DNA from: JAZLJD01 sp045617725
GTDB taxonomy: Bacteria; Bacillota; Clostridia; Lachnospirales; Lachnospiraceae
Assembly: GCA_045617725.1 (NCBI GenBank)
Contig: JAZLJD010000036.1
Span: 62,001-126,000 of the forward strand
DNA length: 64,000 nt
Reading direction: 5' to 3'
In this document: in pieces, positions 50,359 through 59,326 of the stretch
Layout: each line of letters starts with the position of its first letter
Position numbering within the stretch: position 1 is the stretch's first letter
Notes under the pieces: generated by a model
Databases searched by the model: none
Told to the model about the DNA's origin: nothing
Seen by the model: the letters and a program-made list of their open reading frames with translations, nothing else
Position numbers and translations under genes: made by a program

Positions 50359-51621
50359 ATGCCTTTAAATAAGAAACCGGTTACCGGTATGAAAGAAATC
50401 CTCCCCGGAGAGATGGAAATTCGAGATTATGTACAGGGAATCATCAAGGAAACCTATCGTTCCTTCGGGTTTCATGCAATCGAGACTCCCTGCCTTGAAG
50501 ATATCAAAAACCTCTGCTCAAAGCAGGGCGGTGAGAATGAGAAGCTGATTTTTAAGGTACTAAAGCGCGGTGAGAAGCTAAATCTTGAGACCGCACAGTC
50601 CGAGGAAGACCTGACGGACATGGGCCTTCGTTATGACCTTACGGTTCCTCTTGTCAGATTCTTCTCCAACAATCAGGCAAGCCTTCCGCAGCCCTTCAAG
50701 GCTCTTCAGATGGGCAATGTGTGGAGAGCGGACAGACCGCAGAGAGGTCGCTATCGTCAGTTCATGCAGTGCGATATCGATATCCTGGGTGAGCCTTCCA
50801 ATATGGCTGAAATCGAACTGATTCTGGCTACCACGACGACACTCGGCAAGATCGGCTTTAAGAATTTCGAGATTCGTATCAACGAAAGACGTCTCTTAAA
50901 AGCCATGGCTTCCTATGCAGGCTTCGCCGAAGATAAATTCGATATTGTTTGCATCATTTTGGATAAACTTGACAAAATCGGTCTTGACGGTGTTAAGGCG
51001 GAACTCATCGAAGAGGGCTTCACCGAGGAGAGCGTATTAAAATATGTATCCCTGTTCGGCGACAATGACGGAAGTCTTGAAAGCCTTAAGAACATGACGC
51101 AGGTTCTGGGAGAGTTCCTAAATCCCGAAGTCAGCGAAAGCTTAAAGGAAATCATCGAGAGCGTGGAGGCTGTTAAGACGGCACAGTTTAAGATGGTATT
51201 CGATCCTTCCTTAGTACGTGGCATGGGCTATTATACGGGAACCATTTTCGAAATTGCCATCCCCGAGTTCGGCGGTTCCTGCGGTGGTGGCGGCCGTTAC
51301 GACAAGATGGTCGGAAACTTCACCGGTCAGGATGTTCCGGCGTGCGGTTTCTCCATCGGCTTTGAGCGTATCGTATTGCTTCTTATGGAGAGCGGCTTCA
51401 AGATTCCCGGAGCTCCCAAGAAGACAGCCTTCCTCATTGAGAAGGGCATGGAAAGCGAGCGCCTTTGCGAAATTATGCGTGAGGCACAGGAGCGCCGCTT
51501 AAACGGCGAAACGATTCTGATTGCCAAAATGAACAAGAACAAAAAGTTCCAGAAGGATCAGCTTACGGCAGAAGGCTATACCGATATCGTGGATTATTAT
51601 CGGAAGCCGCTTGAAATGTAA
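50359..51621 (+). CDS. hisS: Histidine-tRNA ligase HisS
   Basis: A 420-residue class II synthetase that charges tRNA(His). Motif 2 is MGNVWRADRPQRGRYRQFMQ with CDIDILG near residues 115-140. MGLRYDLTVPLVRFF near 90 and the histidine-binding GMGYYTGTIFEI near 289, followed by GGGGRYDKMVGNF near 311, fit HisRS of the RYDLTVP type. The anticodon-binding end (about 330-420) is diverged (KMNKNKKFQKDQLTAEGY). A HisZ-type regulatory subunit is the alternative but the histidine motifs favour a synthetase. AAGGAG lies 8 nt before the ATG. Confidence 0.88.
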   Translation: MPLNKKPVTGMKEILPGEMEIRDYVQGIIKETYRSFGFHAIETPCLEDIKNLCSKQGGENEKLIFKVLKRGEKLNLETAQSEEDLTDMGLRYDLTVPLVRFFSNNQASLPQPFKALQMGNVWRADRPQRGRYRQFMQCDIDILGEPSNMAEIELILATTTTLGKIGFKNFEIRINERRLLKAMASYAGFAEDKFDIVCIILDKLDKIGLDGVKAELIEEGFTEESVLKYVSLFGDNDGSLESLKNMTQVLGEFLNPEVSESLKEIIESVEAVKTAQFKMVFDPSLVRGMGYYTGTIFEIAIPEFGGSCGGGGRYDKMVGNFTGQDVPACGFSIGFERIVLLLMESGFKIPGAPKKTAFLIEKGMESERLCEIMREAQERRLNGETILIAKMNKNKKFQKDQLTAEGYTDIVDYYRKPLEM

Positions 51622-51622
51622 T

Positions 51623-52240
51623 ATGCTTATCGGTTATGAATTTTGTAATAAAATGAATGAGGCGGCACTTACGGAGTCCTTTTTGGACTCTTTAAGTGCT
51701 GTTTTTTGTCCCGAGACGGTACTCCTTTTGCAAAAAAGAATCGCGGAGCTTAAGCTTTTAAAGGGCAGGATGGAGCGGATGACGGCCTGGAAAGTGCTCG
51801 CGGACCTGCTTTGTAAGGTGGATGTACGCGGCGTGGCCGTAGCGTTTTCGGAGAGCGGGAAACCGTATCTTTTGGATTCTCCGTATTATATTTCCCTGTC
51901 CCACAGTGGGAACCTTGCGGTCTGTGCCGTGCATGAAAGCCCGGTCGGCATTGACGTGGAACATATTACGGGGCGCCGGATTTCACGGCCGCTTCGAAAA
52001 GTGTTTGAGCCGGGGCTTTCGGATATGGAGATTCTTACGCGTTTTTGCACGGCGGAAGCATATACGAAACTCACCGGTGAGGGAATAAAAAAGATTCGGG
52101 ATATTCTCCCGAATCCTATGGATTTTTTAGAAACCGGTTATTTGGTCCGGCACGTGGAAGTGCCTAAGGATTACATATCCGTCGTTGTATCGGAAAGTAC
52201 CTCCCCGGCTTCCTTTGGAAAGAATATGCGGATCTTCTGA
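51623..52240 (+). CDS. 4'-phosphopantetheinyl transferase (Sfp-like)
   Basis: This 205-residue protein is a Sfp-type phosphopantetheinyl transferase. It transfers the pantetheine arm of CoA to a carrier protein. Motifs: FSESGKPYLLDSPYYISLSH near residues 74-93, VGIDVEHI near 110-117 and FCTAEAYTKLTGEGI near 147-161, with the Mg2+ ligands D and E. The start lies 1 nt after the hisS stop, so it may be coupled. Its 3' end overlaps the end of the convergent CBS gene by 70 nt. No NRPS or PKS is in the window, so the target could be a carrier protein elsewhere. Confidence 0.85.
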   Translation: MLIGYEFCNKMNEAALTESFLDSLSAVFCPETVLLLQKRIAELKLLKGRMERMTAWKVLADLLCKVDVRGVAVAFSESGKPYLLDSPYYISLSHSGNLAVCAVHESPVGIDVEHITGRRISRPLRKVFEPGLSDMEILTRFCTAEAYTKLTGEGIKKIRDILPNPMDFLETGYLVRHVEVPKDYISVVVSESTSPASFGKNMRIF

Positions 52241-53469
52241 ATTCGGTTGTTCCGAACCCCGCACACCTTAAGGGTATAGCCGTCCTCGGTTTCAATCGTC
52301 TCGCCGTTTTTGGGAATGCGCTCTAAATGCTCAATGACGAGACCGCCGATCGTATCATAGTTCTCCGAATCAAAGGACGTGTGAATCTCATCATTCAAAT
52401 CGGACAGACGGATGGAAGCGTCCACGAGGTACGTACCGATGCCTTCCTCCATAATCTGTTCCACTTCATCTTCATCATATTCATCGCGGATTTCTCCGAC
52501 AATTTCCTCCAAAAGATCCTCCATGGTAATCATACCGACGCATTTGCCGTACTCATCCAAAACGAAGGTGACGCCGGTACTTTCTTTCCGCATCTCGGGG
52601 AACAGATCCGTGGCTTTCTTTTTCTCATAAGTATAATGCGTTTCTCGCAAAAGATGACGCACAGAGAACTCCTTCCGTCCGGTTACCAGAAGAAAATCCT
52701 TGATGTTGACGATACCGATCATGTGGTCGGGGTCATCCTCATAGACCGGAATTCTTGTGTACATATTGTTTCGGAATACCTTCAGAAGCTCGTTGTACGT
52801 AGCATCCACGCCGACCGAAACGATGTCGATGCGGGGAATCATAATGTCCTCAGCCACCGCGTCGCCAAAGTCAAACACATTCTTAATGAAGTCGTGCTCG
52901 GCCTCCTCCAAAATTCCCTCGGCATGGCCTTCCTCCACATAGGTTAAAAGGTCATCCTCGGTAAGCAGCTGCTTCGGGCGGTCGGTCCGAATGCCGCACA
53001 GTCTCAAAATTACGGAAGAAAAGGAATTCACGAGCCAGATAACGGGCGTTAATACAATCATCAGAAAACGGATGGGATAGCAGCAGAAGAAGGCGAGCTT
53101 CTCCCCTGAGTGCATGGAGATGTTTTTGGGTAGTATTTCGCCAAAAATAAGCACGGCGACCGTCAGAATCGCGGTGGAATAACCGACGTAGCTTTCACTA
53201 CCTCCGGCCAGTTCAATGGCAATACTGGTTGCCAGGGCGGAAGCGGTGATGTTTACGACATTATTGCCTATAAGCACGGCGGAAAGCATCTTGCCGGAAT
53301 GCTCCAAAACGGAATCCAGAACGGCTGCTTTTTTGTTTCCTTCGGAAACGAGAGCCTTGATGCGAAGGGGATTTACGGTGGTCAGTGCGGTTTCACTGGA
53401 AGAAAAGAAAGCCGATAACAAAAGAAGAATGAATAAAACAATCAGTTTGATTAACGTGTCAGAATCCAA
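52171..53469 (-). CDS. CNNM/CBS-domain membrane protein (HlyC/CorC family)
   Basis: A 432-residue protein of the hemolysin C/CorC (UPF0053) family linked to Mg2+ or Co2+ efflux. The N-terminal CNNM (DUF21) domain has four hydrophobic segments (residues 1-150; e.g. FSSSETALTTVNPLRIKALV). A CBS pair follows (MIPRIDIVSVGVDATYNEL near 208, YGKCVGMITMEDLLEEIVGE near 304) and the CorC/HlyC transporter-associated domain ends it (DTIGGLVIEHLERIPKNGE near 373). Its own promoter lies upstream. Confidence 0.93.
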   Translation of the reverse strand: MDSDTLIKLIVLFILLLLSAFFSSSETALTTVNPLRIKALVSEGNKKAAVLDSVLEHSGKMLSAVLIGNNVVNITASALATSIAIELAGGSESYVGYSTAILTVAVLIFGEILPKNISMHSGEKLAFFCCYPIRFLMIVLTPVIWLVNSFSSVILRLCGIRTDRPKQLLTEDDLLTYVEEGHAEGILEEAEHDFIKNVFDFGDAVAEDIMIPRIDIVSVGVDATYNELLKVFRNNMYTRIPVYEDDPDHMIGIVNIKDFLLVTGRKEFSVRHLLRETHYTYEKKKATDLFPEMRKESTGVTFVLDEYGKCVGMITMEDLLEEIVGEIRDEYDEDEVEQIMEEGIGTYLVDASIRLSDLNDEIHTSFDSENYDTIGGLVIEHLERIPKNGETIETEDGYTLKVCGVRNNRIQKIRIFFPKEAGEVLSDTTTDM

Positions 53470-53501
53470 GATATACTCCTTAAATAAATACTTTATACAG
53501 T

Positions 53502-53530
53502 ATGATACACGAATTGGCCTTACATTTCAA
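53502..53530 (-). promoter_or_regulatory. Promoter of the CNNM/CBS gene
   Basis: On the minus strand TTGAAA (complement 53525-53530) and TATCAT (complement 53502-53507) are 17 bp apart. Confidence 0.6.
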
Positions 53531-53544
53531 TTGTGCGGTCAAAC

Positions 53545-53573
53545 TTGTTTTTGGCCTCCGTATAGGGTAAAAT
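53545..53573 (+). promoter_or_regulatory. Promoter of the FAD oxidoreductase gene
   Basis: TTGTTT at 53545-53550 and TAAAAT at 53568-53573 are 17 bp apart. GGAGGT at 53592 precedes the ATG at 53607. Confidence 0.55.
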
Positions 53574-53606
53574 AAAAGCATATGGAGGTATGGAGGTACA
53601 CTTTTT

Positions 53607-54977
53607 ATGAAATATGATGTAATCATTATCGGAGCCGGCCCCGGAGGCATATTCTCGGCATACGAGCTTATGCAGAAGCGACCGGACTTAAAAATAGGAG
53701 TTTTTGAAGCAGGCAATTCCCTGGAGAAGCGTCATTGCCCGATAGACGGCGACAAGGTTAAAAGCTGTATCAAGTGCAAGACCTGCGCGATTATGAACGG
53801 ATTCGGCGGAGCCGGAGCTTTTTCGGACGGCAAGTACAATATTACGAACGATTTTGGCGGTACCCTGCATGAGTACATCGGCAAGGAGAAGGCCCTGGAA
53901 CTTATGAAATATGTGGATTCCATCAACATGTCTCATGGCGGGGCTGACACCCGGATGTTCTCCACAAGCGGTTCCGAATTCAAAAAGCTCTGCATGCAGA
54001 ACAAACTGATTCTTTTGGATGCATCCGTAAGACATTTGGGCACCGACATCAACTATATCGTGTTGGGCAATCTTTATAACGAACTGAAGGACCATGTGGA
54101 TTTCCATTTCATGACCCCGATTCAGTCTCTTGAGGTGATTGATGGCGGCTACAGGGTTCACTACGGCGATGAATATGCGGATTGTAAGAATTGTATCGTA
54201 TCCGTCGGTCGCAGCGGCAGTAAGTGGATGGAGCGTGTTTGCAGCGAGATGGGCATTCCCACCAGCTCAAACCGTGTGGATATCGGTGTTCGCGTGGAGC
54301 TGCCCGCAGTTATTTTCAGCCATCTGACCGATCAGCTTTATGAAAGCAAGATTGTATATCGTACCGAGAAATTCGAGGATTCGGTTCGTACCTTCTGTAT
54401 GAATCCGAACGGTATTGTCGTAAACGAGAATACAAACGGCATTGTAACCGTAAACGGACACAGCTTCGAGGATCCCGAGAAGAAGACGGAGAATACGAAC
54501 TTCGCACTCCTTGTGGCCAAGCATTTTTCGGAGCCGTTTAAGGATTCCAACGGATACGGCGAAAGCATTGCACGACTTTCGAACATGCTGGGTGGCGGTG
54601 TTATCGTACAGCGCTTCGGCGATTTGGAAAGAGGTCGTCGTTCGAACTGGAAGCGTATTGAGGAAGGAACCGTGCGTCCGACCTTAAATGCAACACCGGG
54701 CGATTTGTCACTGGTACTTCCGAAACGTATTCTGGACGGTATCGTGGAGATGATTCATGCACTCGACAAGATTGCTCCCGGTACGGCCAACGACGACACC
54801 CTGTTATACGGTGTTGAAGTTAAGTTCTATAATATGGAAGTAAAGCTTACGGAGAACCTCGAAAGCAACTACGAAGGCCTGTATATCATAGGAGACGGAA
54901 GCGGTGTTACCCATTCTCTTTCCCACGCTTCGGCCAGTGGTGTTTTTGTCGCAGATCGTATTGCACAAACTCTATAA
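53607..54977 (+). CDS. FAD-dependent oxidoreductase (COG2509-like)
   Basis: A 456-residue flavoprotein. The N-terminal dinucleotide site is VIIIGAGPGGIFSAYELM near residues 5-22, and IVSVGRSGSKWMERV near 199 and YIIGDGSGVTHSLSHASASG near 427 complete the FAD fold. A double CxxC (CIKCKTC at about residues 53-59) near GFGGAGAFSDGKYN is typical of this group. The reaction is not known. It is a single-gene unit with its own promoter. Confidence 0.88.
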   Translation: MKYDVIIIGAGPGGIFSAYELMQKRPDLKIGVFEAGNSLEKRHCPIDGDKVKSCIKCKTCAIMNGFGGAGAFSDGKYNITNDFGGTLHEYIGKEKALELMKYVDSINMSHGGADTRMFSTSGSEFKKLCMQNKLILLDASVRHLGTDINYIVLGNLYNELKDHVDFHFMTPIQSLEVIDGGYRVHYGDEYADCKNCIVSVGRSGSKWMERVCSEMGIPTSSNRVDIGVRVELPAVIFSHLTDQLYESKIVYRTEKFEDSVRTFCMNPNGIVVNENTNGIVTVNGHSFEDPEKKTENTNFALLVAKHFSEPFKDSNGYGESIARLSNMLGGGVIVQRFGDLERGRRSNWKRIEEGTVRPTLNATPGDLSLVLPKRILDGIVEMIHALDKIAPGTANDDTLLYGVEVKFYNMEVKLTENLESNYEGLYIIGDGSGVTHSLSHASASGVFVADRIAQTL

Positions 54978-54983
54978 AAAGAA

Positions 54984-55013
54984 TTGCACCCTGTAAAATG
55001 AGTGTGCTATAAT
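54984..55013 (+). promoter_or_regulatory. Promoter of secDF
   Basis: TTGCAC at 54984-54989 and a perfect TATAAT at 55008-55013 are 18 bp apart, with TG before the -10. The leader to the start at 55119 is about 100 nt. Confidence 0.7.
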
Positions 55014-55054
55014 GTCATGGACATTAAGCATGGATACGGGGAATACGATTTATT

Positions 55055-55080
55055 CAAGCAGCGAGTCATATCGCTGCTTG
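55055..55080 (+). promoter_or_regulatory. Leader hairpin before secDF
   Basis: CAAGCAGCGA pairs perfectly with TCGCTGCTTG around GTCATA in the secDF leader. There is no T run behind it, so it is not a plain terminator; it may be an mRNA-stability or control hairpin. Confidence 0.5.
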
Positions 55081-55118
55081 TTGTATGTTAACGGACATGC
55101 GATAAACAGGAGTACATT

Positions 55119-57419
55119 ATGAAAAAGAGTAGTTCTATCATTGTTCTGATTCTGACCTTGCTGGTGAGCCTCGGACTGGCTTACCTTGTATTCTTCGGAA
55201 TCAACACGGCAGATACCGAGAAGCTGTATTCTGCGTACAATATTAAGAAAGGCCTTGATTTGGAAGGTGGTGTCAGCATCACCTACCAGGTAGTCGGTGA
55301 GGAGAATCCTTCCCAGGCAGAGATGGATGATACCATTGCCAAGCTGCAGAGACGTGTTGAGTATTATTCAACCGAAGCACACGCTTATCAGGAAGGTACG
55401 AACCGAATCAATATTGAAATCCCCGGAATTTCGGACGCTGAAACCGTCCTTTCCGATTTGGGTCGCCCCGGTCAGTTATACTTCATTTCCGAGAAGGATG
55501 ACGAAGGCAACTTAAACTACAGTTTGTACAAGGATGAAGAAGGCAATTCATATGTGGATCAGTACGGACAGTTCGTATATGTTCCCATGAAAGATATTGC
55601 TACCATGATTGCGGACGGAAGCGTTGCACTTGTGGGAACGGATGTTGCGGATGCACAGCCCGGAAGCCAGCAGAGCGACCTCCTTAACAACAGCCAGTAT
55701 GTTGTATCCCTTCGTTTTACCGATGCAGGTGCCGACAAGTTCTATAACATGACCAGTCGTGCAGCATCCCGTGGCGAGACCATCGGTATCTACTACGACG
55801 GTGAGTTTATTTCCGTAGCATCCTGTAATACGGCCATTGCCGGTGGCAAGGCAGTAATTCAGGGCTCCTTTACCTATGAGGAAGTTGAGAAGCTTGCTAC
55901 TCAGATTCGAATCGGTGGTCTGAAGCTTGAGCTGGAAGAACTTCGTTCCAACGTAGTAGGTGCACAGCTTGGTTCCAAGGCAATTGAGACCAGCTTACTT
56001 GCAGGCCTTATTGGATTCATTATTATCGCAATCTTCATGATTGCGGTTTATCGCATTCCCGGTCTTGCAGCAACCATTGCACTTGCAATCTATACGCTTG
56101 CAACCGTACTTTTAATCAGTATGTTTGACATTACGCTGACCCTTCCCGGTATCGCAGGTATCGTCCTGTCCATCGGTATGGCGGTCGATGCGAACGTTAT
56201 CATTTTTGCCCGTATCCGTGAGGAAATCGCTACCGGAAAGACCGTAGAGAGTTCCATCAATCTCGGATTTAAGAAAGCACTTTCCGCAATCCTCGACGGT
56301 AATATCACAACCCTGATTGCTGCCGCTGTATTGGGCGCTATGGGTACCGGTGCCATCAAGGGCTTTGCCGCAACACTGGCACTCGGTATTATCGTTTCCG
56401 TAGTAACGGCCGTATTTGTAACCAAGGGAATTTTAAAGGCACTCTTTGGTATCGGATTTAAGAATATGAAGTTCTACGGCGTTTCCAAACCCGGCAAGAA
56501 GTTTGACTATGTCGGCAACCGTAAGAAGTTCCTTATTATTTCAGGTGCAGTCATTGCTGCCGGAATTATCATGCTGTGCATCAATGCAGGTGTTCGTGAT
56601 CACGCACTGAACTTCTCCATGGATTTCGTCGGTGGAACCGCAACCACTGCAGATTTAAATGCCGATTACTCCATCGAGGAACTCGAGCAGTCCTTAGAGC
56701 CTGAAATCGCAGTAATCACCGGAAATCATGACATTCAGATTCAGAACGTAACCGGAAGCACGGAATACATCATTAAGACCAGCTCCTTAAACAGCGATCA
56801 GAGAATCCGCCTTACCGAGCTTTTGTCAGATAAGTACGGCACCATGGATTCACAGATTACAATCGAGACGATTTCCTCTACGATTTCTTCTGAGATGACC
56901 CGTTCCGCATTAATCGCCGTACTCATTGCAACGATTTGTATGCTCATTTACATCTGGATTCGATTCAGCGACTTCCGCTTTGGTGGAGCAGCAGTTATCT
57001 GCCTCTTACATGACGTATTGATTGTTACGGCATTCTATGCATTTGCCTGGGTATCCGTAAGTTCTACCTTCGTTGCATGTATGCTTACCATTGTCGGTTA
57101 TTCCATCAACGCAACCATCGTTATTTTCGACCGTATCCGTGAAGTTAAGGCTGAACTTTCCCGTAAGGACCAGATTGCGGATGCAATTAACTCAAGTATT
57201 ACCCAGACCATGAGCCGTAGTATTTTCACTTCCTTAACAACGTTTGTTATGGTAGCTGTACTTTATATCTTAGGCGTGGCTTCCATCCGTGAATTTGCCC
57301 TTCCTTTGATGATCGGTATCATTTGCGGTACATATTCTTCCGTATGCCTTGCAGGACCTATCTATGAATTCTTCCGCAAGAAGTTCGGCGAGAAAAAGAA
57401 AGAAGCATGGAGACCGTAA
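55119..57419 (+). CDS. secDF: Protein translocase subunit SecDF (fused)
   Basis: A 766-residue single-chain SecD-SecF, which drives late steps of protein export by the proton gradient with SecYEG. The first helix is at residues 8-27. The SecD P1 domain contains YSAYNIKKGLDLEGGVSITY near 37 and LRRPG-type DLGRPGQLYFIS near 110. The SecD helices lie at about 290-445 (GIAGIVLSIGMAVDANVIIF). SecF begins near 466 and contains NFSMDFVGGTAT and VGYSINATIVIFDRIRE near 660. The fused form is known from Bacillus and many Clostridia. AGG lies before the ATG. Confidence 0.96.
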   Translation: MKKSSSIIVLILTLLVSLGLAYLVFFGINTADTEKLYSAYNIKKGLDLEGGVSITYQVVGEENPSQAEMDDTIAKLQRRVEYYSTEAHAYQEGTNRINIEIPGISDAETVLSDLGRPGQLYFISEKDDEGNLNYSLYKDEEGNSYVDQYGQFVYVPMKDIATMIADGSVALVGTDVADAQPGSQQSDLLNNSQYVVSLRFTDAGADKFYNMTSRAASRGETIGIYYDGEFISVASCNTAIAGGKAVIQGSFTYEEVEKLATQIRIGGLKLELEELRSNVVGAQLGSKAIETSLLAGLIGFIIIAIFMIAVYRIPGLAATIALAIYTLATVLLISMFDITLTLPGIAGIVLSIGMAVDANVIIFARIREEIATGKTVESSINLGFKKALSAILDGNITTLIAAAVLGAMGTGAIKGFAATLALGIIVSVVTAVFVTKGILKALFGIGFKNMKFYGVSKPGKKFDYVGNRKKFLIISGAVIAAGIIMLCINAGVRDHALNFSMDFVGGTATTADLNADYSIEELEQSLEPEIAVITGNHDIQIQNVTGSTEYIIKTSSLNSDQRIRLTELLSDKYGTMDSQITIETISSTISSEMTRSALIAVLIATICMLIYIWIRFSDFRFGGAAVICLLHDVLIVTAFYAFAWVSVSSTFVACMLTIVGYSINATIVIFDRIREVKAELSRKDQIADAINSSITQTMSRSIFTSLTTFVMVAVLYILGVASIREFALPLMIGIICGTYSSVCLAGPIYEFFRKKFGEKKKEAWRP

Positions 57420-57449
57420 TATCGGACTTCGGTTAATCAAATATTGTAT

Positions 57450-57455
57450 TATAAT
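57450..57455 (+). promoter_or_regulatory. Possible -10 box of recJ
   Basis: A perfect TATAAT lies 80 nt before the recJ start. The -35 (TTCGGT at 57428-57433, 16 bp away) is weak, so the call is uncertain. Confidence 0.35.
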
Positions 57456-57457
57456 CA

Positions 57458-57491
57458 AACTGCAAGAGGTGATTGTCACCGCTTGCAGTTT
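57458..57491 (+). terminator. Stem-loop between secDF and recJ
   Basis: AACTGCAAG and CTTGCAGTT pair, continued inward by GGTGA and TCACC, followed by a short TGTAATT. The T run is poor, so it is either a weak terminator for secDF or a recJ leader hairpin. Confidence 0.5.
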
Positions 57492-57495
57492 GTAA

Positions 57496-57528
57496 TTCAT
57501 ACGCACAGAGATTTTCATACGCACAGAG
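57496..57528 (+). repeat. 15-bp direct repeat at the recJ ribosome site
   Basis: TTCATACGCACAGAG occurs at 57496-57510 and 57514-57528 with a period of 18 bp. The second copy leads into GAGGATTTT and the recJ ATG, so a small duplication has doubled the ribosome-site region. Confidence 0.75.
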
Positions 57529-57534
57529 GATTTT

Positions 57535-59307
57535 ATGGCAGCTTGGACCGTTTCCGCCCGGAAAGCAGATTTTGACAGAATCGCAGAACAATTTCATATT
57601 TCCCCCATCACGGCCAGGTTACTTAGAAACCGGGATATTATTACCGATGAGCAGATTCATTCTTTTTTGCACGGAACGCTTGCGGATTTACATGATCCCA
57701 TGCTTCTTAAGGATATGGATCTGGCGGTCGCCGGAATCTGTGAGGCACTTAAGCGGGAGGAACATATCCGCATTATTGGGGATTACGATATCGACGGTGT
57801 TTCGAGTACCTACATTCTGAAGCAGGGCCTTACGGAATATGCGATGGAACGGCTCCTTAAGTCGGAGGATGAGATTCATGTGGATACGGTTCTGCCGGAC
57901 CGCATCAAGGACGGATACGGTATGAACGACAGCATGATAGAAGCGGCTGCCACGGACGGTGTGAATCTGATTCTGACCTGTGATAACGGAATCGCGGCCG
58001 CATCCCAGATTGCTCTTGCGGTGGAACGTGGTATGAAGGTCATTGTGACGGATCATCATGAGGTTCCGTATTCTTTGGAATCGGGCGAGCGGAAGGAAAT
58101 CCTCCCGAACGCGGCGTTTGCAATCGTAGATCCGAAACGAAGTGACTGCAGGTATCCGTTTAAGAATATCTGCGGCGGTGTGGTTGCCTGGAAGCTTATT
58201 CAGGCCATGTTCGGTGATTTAAGACAGCAGTATCTCCCTTTTGCCGCGCTTGCTACGGTAGGGGATGTTATGGAACTTTTGGATGAGAACCGCATTATTG
58301 TTAAGGAAGGACTGAAAGCCTTTGCTCATTGTACGAATGCAGGCCTCAATGCACTCATGCTGGCCTGCAAGCTTAACAAAAATTCCATAACCGCATATCA
58401 AATCGGGTATGTGCTGGGGCCCTGCATCAACGCAACGGGACGCATCGATACGGCGGAGAGAGCTCTCGAACTGTTCCTTGAGCAGGATCCCGTGCCGGCC
58501 GGCGCCATAGCGGGAGAGCTTACGGCCCTTAATACGGAACGTAAGAATATGACACGGCGTTATACGCAGGATGCCATAGAAATCCTTTCAAAACGCAGTC
58601 CTCTTCCCAAGGTGATTGCGATTTATCTGGAGGGCTGTCATGAAAGTCTTGCGGGAATCATCGCAGGAAGGCTTAGGGAGCGATTTAACAGACCGGCTTA
58701 TGTCATGACCGGCAGTGTCGAAGGAATTAAGGGAAGCGGGCGAAGCATTCCCGAATACCATATGTATGAGCATCTGCATGCGGTGGAGGATTTACTCCTT
58801 AAGTATGGCGGCCATTCGCAGGCTGCGGGTTTCTCCCTGAAAGAGGAGAATCTTTCGGAATTCATAAGGAGGCTCGAAGAGGGCAACTCCCTTACGGATT
58901 CGGATATTGAGGAGAAAGTGCATATCGATATGGCTATGCCGCTTCAATATGCTACGATGGACCTTGTAAATGAAATCAAAACGCTGGAACCGTTCGGAAC
59001 CGGCAACCCTTCGCCGGTTTTTGCACAGAAAGACATTGTTTTTTGCGGAGCAAAACGGCTTGGTAGCGATGGACGGGTCATTAAGTTCTCCATACGGGAT
59101 GAGTGGGGCAGGAGCTTTGCCCTGATCCATTTTAAGGCCCCCGACGCTTTTGACGACTATATTACACAGAATCTTGGGAAGAGTGCCTTGGAGGCGTTAT
59201 ATGCCGGGAATGGAGATATAAAGCTCAAGGTTACGTATTACCCGGATTTGAACGAATATAATGGCAGAGTCAGTCTGCAATATGTTATGCTTAACTATAT
59301 GCTTTAG
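57535..59307 (+). CDS. recJ: Single-stranded-DNA exonuclease RecJ
   Basis: This 590-residue protein is a 5'-3' ssDNA exonuclease of recombination and repair. The DHH domain shows IIGDYDIDGVSSTYI near residues 80-95 (D-x-D), DNGIAAASQIALAVERGMKV near 147 and IVTDHHEVPY near 168. The DHHA1 domain has YGGHSQAAGFSLKEENL near 423. The OB-like end is near 470-570. The length matches compact RecJ of Firmicutes. GAGGA lies 6 nt before the ATG. Confidence 0.95.
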   Translation: MAAWTVSARKADFDRIAEQFHISPITARLLRNRDIITDEQIHSFLHGTLADLHDPMLLKDMDLAVAGICEALKREEHIRIIGDYDIDGVSSTYILKQGLTEYAMERLLKSEDEIHVDTVLPDRIKDGYGMNDSMIEAAATDGVNLILTCDNGIAAASQIALAVERGMKVIVTDHHEVPYSLESGERKEILPNAAFAIVDPKRSDCRYPFKNICGGVVAWKLIQAMFGDLRQQYLPFAALATVGDVMELLDENRIIVKEGLKAFAHCTNAGLNALMLACKLNKNSITAYQIGYVLGPCINATGRIDTAERALELFLEQDPVPAGAIAGELTALNTERKNMTRRYTQDAIEILSKRSPLPKVIAIYLEGCHESLAGIIAGRLRERFNRPAYVMTGSVEGIKGSGRSIPEYHMYEHLHAVEDLLLKYGGHSQAAGFSLKEENLSEFIRRLEEGNSLTDSDIEEKVHIDMAMPLQYATMDLVNEIKTLEPFGTGNPSPVFAQKDIVFCGAKRLGSDGRVIKFSIRDEWGRSFALIHFKAPDAFDDYITQNLGKSALEALYAGNGDIKLKVTYYPDLNEYNGRVSLQYVMLNYML

Positions 59308-59326
59308 TGAAAGAGGGCTGAGTGAA

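Noticed and set aside
50359..51621. HisZ regulatory subunit
   Set aside because: Histidine-binding and motif 2 residues of a true synthetase are present and no hisG gene is nearby.
55055..55080. Terminator before secDF
   Set aside because: The stem is strong but no T run follows, so I list it as a leader hairpin only.
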